Below are positions 7,043-8,852 of a DNA stretch of 8,852 bases, piece after piece (position 1 is the stretch's first letter; each line of letters opens with the position of its first letter). Source of the DNA: Actinomycetes bacterium (lineage in GTDB: Bacteria > Actinomycetota > Acidimicrobiia > Acidimicrobiales > Acidimicrobiaceae); the NCBI GenBank assembly GCA_021819025.1, contig JAKASN010000046.1, forward strand, positions 1-8,852. Direction: 5' to 3'. A program made the position numbers and the translations under genes. A model generated the notes under the pieces. That model saw only the letters and a program-made list of their open reading frames with translations, searched no databases and was not told where the DNA came from.

Positions 7043-7194
7043 AGCTTGCGAAGGCCCGGCGAAACCCAATGCGTGGTACGGACCTCAACCTGGTGAAGTC
7101 GCACATGAGCGCCGGGTTGGCGAGTTGTGCCTCAAGGCGCAAGATGGCATGGGTCGAAGAACGGCGATCGTTGGAGATTGTTGCAGCGGGTCAA

Positions 7195-7203
7195 AGGGAG
7201 AGG
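7195..7203 (+). promoter_or_regulatory. Strong ribosome-binding site that fixes the 7209 start
   Basis: The purine-rich run AGGGAGAGG ends five bases before the ATG at 7209. It supports that codon over the longer open frame, which reaches back to a TTG at 6960 but lacks such a site. Confidence 0.75.
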
Positions 7204-7208
7204 TAAGA

Positions 7209-8276
7209 ATGGCAAGATTTGGGCTAACTGTATTCAGTGCTGGATATGGTCCCGAGCGATTCGCGCGGATGGCGAGAATCGCCAAGGATGCCGAAGACGC
7301 TGGCTTTGCGGGTGTCTGGACCGGGGAACTTTATAACCGTTCTGCCACAATACCAATGGCTATTTTGGCCTCAGGTACCCAGCGTGTCACGATCGGGTCC
7401 GACATTGCCTATGGCGTAGGTAGGAGCCCGTTAATTTGGGCTGCAGAAGCTCGAGACCTGGACGAGCTATCAGCTGGACGGCTCATCTTGGGACTTGGAA
7501 ATGGGACCCCGGCGATGATGGAGAATTGGCTTGGAACGAGCGGTGAGGCCCCCGCGGTTCGGATGCAGGAACTTGTCGAAGTGTTGCGCAAGCTTTGGAA
7601 TTTGCACCAAGGTCCTGTGCACCACGAGGGGCGCTTCTACCGGCTAAACATCGAGCCAACTTCTGCTACTCCAGCCCCCTATCAGCAAAGATTGCCGATT
7701 TGGGTCGCCGGTGTGAATCAGCGAATGATCGAGGTAGCAGGGCGGGTCGCCGATGGTCTGGTCGGTCATCCTATGTTTACCTCAAAGTATGTCTCCGAGA
7801 TAGTACGACCAGCGCTTGAGGTCGGTGCCGCCTCAGTCGGTCGCCCAGCATCAGAAGTAACTCTGATGGGGATCGCCATTTGCTCGGTGAATGCCGATGA
7901 AGATTTTGCACGGCGACGCTTGGCGTATGCAATCTCGCAGTATGCCGCTTCGCGGGTGTACGACCGCCTCTTTGCCATGCACGGATGGTCAGAAGAGCAA
8001 GCCATGATTCGAGAGGCGGCGCGTCGCGGCGATACCGTTGCAATGGTTGCGGCGGTTCCTGACGCGGCACTGGATGTTATAGGCATCGCATGTACGCCAA
8101 GCCAGTTGGCTGGAAGAGTAACTACAAAAAGCGGAGACTTTGATTACTTGAATTTGGTCGTGCCACCGTGGGGTTTATCGTCCGAGGAATCTGAGTTTGA
8201 GACTGTTGCCCTCATAGAGGCGATGCGGCCCGCGCTTGCTCGAACACGACCACGGAGCGTCTCCGGAGGAGAATGA
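7209..8276 (+). CDS. Luciferase-like (LLM) flavin/F420-dependent oxidoreductase
   Basis: This 355-residue protein belongs to the bacterial-luciferase-like superfamily, cytoplasmic TIM-barrel enzymes that use F420 or FMN. In actinobacteria this subgroup is usually annotated as F420-dependent and oxidises or reduces alcohols, aldehydes or enones. The barrel opens with MARFGLTVFS and continues with DAGFAGVWTGE (31-40) and IAYGVGRSPLIWAAEARDLD (66-85). The superfamily hallmark LSAGRLILGLGNG (87-99) follows, then the RLPIWVAGVNQRMIEVAGRV strand-helix unit (161-180). The length is normal and no gap or frameshift is visible. The ATG at 7209 has a strong ribosome-binding site and sits right before the first barrel strand. 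The stop codon overlaps the crotonase start in ATGA, so the two are almost surely co-translated and may act in one catabolic route. Substrate and cofactor cannot be read from the sequence; F420 is an inference from the family and host type. Confidence 0.85.
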   Translation: MARFGLTVFSAGYGPERFARMARIAKDAEDAGFAGVWTGELYNRSATIPMAILASGTQRVTIGSDIAYGVGRSPLIWAAEARDLDELSAGRLILGLGNGTPAMMENWLGTSGEAPAVRMQELVEVLRKLWNLHQGPVHHEGRFYRLNIEPTSATPAPYQQRLPIWVAGVNQRMIEVAGRVADGLVGHPMFTSKYVSEIVRPALEVGAASVGRPASEVTLMGIAICSVNADEDFARRRLAYAISQYAASRVYDRLFAMHGWSEEQAMIREAARRGDTVAMVAAVPDAALDVIGIACTPSQLAGRVTTKSGDFDYLNLVVPPWGLSSEESEFETVALIEAMRPALARTRPRSVSGGE

Positions 8277-8852
8277 AGTACGTGGAACTTTCACATTTAA
8301 ATCTAGAAACAATTTTGATCAGCGTGCCAGAGCCCGGCATCGTTATTGCTGCCCTTAATCGTCCCGAGAGGCTCAATGCCATGACCACTGCCATGTTCAC
8401 CGAACTTGAGCGTTTGGCGATCGTGGTCAACGGTGATGATGTAATCCGGGTCTTGATTATTACCGGAATGGGAAAGGCATTTTGCGCAGGATATGATCTT
8501 TCGGATGCCGGACTGCTTGCCTCGCTTTCAGCAATGGAGGTGCTCAGACAGCAAGAAGTTGCGGCGCGCGCTCTAAGTATGGTTCGACACCTGCGGGTTC
8601 CGGTAATCGCTGCCGTAAATGGTGCCGCTGCTGGCGGTGGCCTGTCGCTTGCCCTGGCTGCGGATCTTCGTATTGGAACGGCCGACACGCGCTTCAACGC
8701 AGCTTTCATCCGCGTCGGATTGTCGGCGGGAGACCTCGGCGCATCGTGGCTTCTAACCCGAATAATCGGTCCCGGAATTGCGGCGGAGATCGCATATACC
8801 GGAAGGTTTGTCGACGCTAAAGAGGCAGAAACATTAGGACTTTTAAATGGTG
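8273..8852 (+). CDS. Crotonase-superfamily protein (enoyl-CoA hydratase/isomerase-like), 3' truncated by window
   Basis: The first 193 residues show the crotonase fold that binds acyl-CoA thioesters: LNRPERLNAM (28-37), the first oxyanion-hole segment GKAFCAGYDL (67-76), the second segment NGAAAGGGLSLALAAD (116-131), and FIRVGLSAGDLGASWLL (145-161). Family members hydrate enoyl-CoA, shift double bonds, or cleave C-C bonds. The two catalytic glutamates of classical hydratase (rat E144 and E164) align with S125 and F145, so ordinary hydratase activity is doubtful; D154 lies near the position of the dienoyl-CoA isomerase Asp204. The ATG at 8273 overlaps the upstream TGA as ATGA and is preceded by GGAGGAG (8265-8271) at a short spacing, which suits translational coupling. 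A GTG at 8282 is an alternative start. The gene runs off the right edge, so its C-terminal CoA-binding helix is unseen. The family is sure; the reaction is open. Confidence 0.88.
   Translation, partial: MKYVELSHLNLETILISVPEPGIVIAALNRPERLNAMTTAMFTELERLAIVVNGDDVIRVLIITGMGKAFCAGYDLSDAGLLASLSAMEVLRQQEVAARALSMVRHLRVPVIAAVNGAAAGGGLSLALAADLRIGTADTRFNAAFIRVGLSAGDLGASWLLTRIIGPGIAAEIAYTGRFVDAKEAETLGLLNG

Larger units (their letters stand above)
6362..7208. other. 847-bp gene-free control region between icmF and the luciferase-like gene
   Basis: No reading frame on either strand gives a product I recognise. The first third is GC-rich and strongly structured (6501-6585). It is followed by a long inverted repeat (6608-6647), a promoter candidate and operator-like palindromes (6649-6703). 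The part from 6704 to 7208 has a chain of smaller hairpins: TTAGCG/CGCTAA at 6730-6770 with inner AGCA/TGCT, AGGCG/CGCCT at 6774-6792, GATTTG/CAAATC at 6799-6820 and ATTGG/CCAAT at 6888-6903. A palindrome lies at 7025-7042. It could be a long regulated leader for the luciferase-like operon, a decayed gene, or both. I saw no cobalamin-riboswitch signature or other known riboswitch. Confidence 0.5.

Noticed and set aside
7090..7105. GGTGAAGTCG resembles the 3' end of 16S rRNA
   Set aside because: Only ten bases match and the next bases diverge at once; no rRNA context surrounds it.
6943..7206. 87-codon plus-strand frame before the luciferase-like gene
   Set aside because: It has no family resemblance and its Ser/Cys/Arg-rich composition looks like translated noncoding DNA.
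6960..7208. In-frame 83-codon N-terminal extension of the luciferase-like gene
   Set aside because: The extension starts at a TTG without a good ribosome-binding site and its Cys- and Arg-rich composition is unlike the barrel; the ATG at 7209 has a strong site and begins exactly at the first barrel strand.
8212..8709. 165-codon minus-strand frame opposite the crotonase
   Set aside because: It is the antisense shadow of a clear crotonase coding region, with Ser/Arg/Ala-rich filler composition.

Overview
The window looks like chromosomal DNA of a moderately GC-rich actinobacterium, possibly of the Acidimicrobiia type. This rests on protein content and is an inference: a membrane iron-sulfur oxidoreductase of the actinobacterial EtfD (Rv0338c-like) type, a luciferase-like oxidoreductase of the kind that is usually F420-dependent, and a MarR regulator beside a fused isobutyryl-CoA mutase. 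All genes read as ordinary chromosomal metabolism; no defence, phage or transposase gene was seen.

Layout. (1) 6-2060 (+): EtfD-like quinone reductase, nearly complete, with its 5' end at the window edge. (2) 2061-2415: gene-free, with a compact hairpin just after etfD, a terminator-like hairpin with a T-tract at 2302-2341, and imperfect inverted repeats bounding about 220 bp. (3) 2416-2937 (-): MarR-family regulator, divergent from (4) 3122-6361 (+): icmF, the fused B12-dependent isobutyryl-CoA mutase with its own G-protein chaperone domain. The 184-bp gap between them holds a good sigma70-type promoter and two palindromes about two helical turns apart, which suggests that the MarR protein controls both directions. 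(5) 6362-7208: an 847-bp gene-free stretch rich in dyad symmetry: a possible three-stem folded element, a long inverted repeat, a promoter candidate, a perfect 8+3+8 operator-like palindrome and another palindrome nearer the next gene. (6) 7209-8276 (+): luciferase-like oxidoreductase, overlapping by the ATGA tetranucleotide (7) 8273-8852+ (+): a crotonase-superfamily gene running off the right edge and lacking both usual catalytic glutamates.

Shared theme. IcmF interconverts isobutyryl-CoA and n-butyryl-CoA, linking branched-chain (valine-type) carbon skeletons to straight-chain beta-oxidation. Acyl-CoA dehydrogenases pass electrons to ETF, and an EtfD-type protein hands them to the quinone pool. 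The crotonase also acts on an acyl-CoA by family membership. The physical link is loose, since three transcription units are implied, so the common theme is an inference from gene families.

The least explained parts are the 6362-7208 control region and the unusual active site of the terminal crotonase. I found no clear sign of a wholly new multi-gene system.
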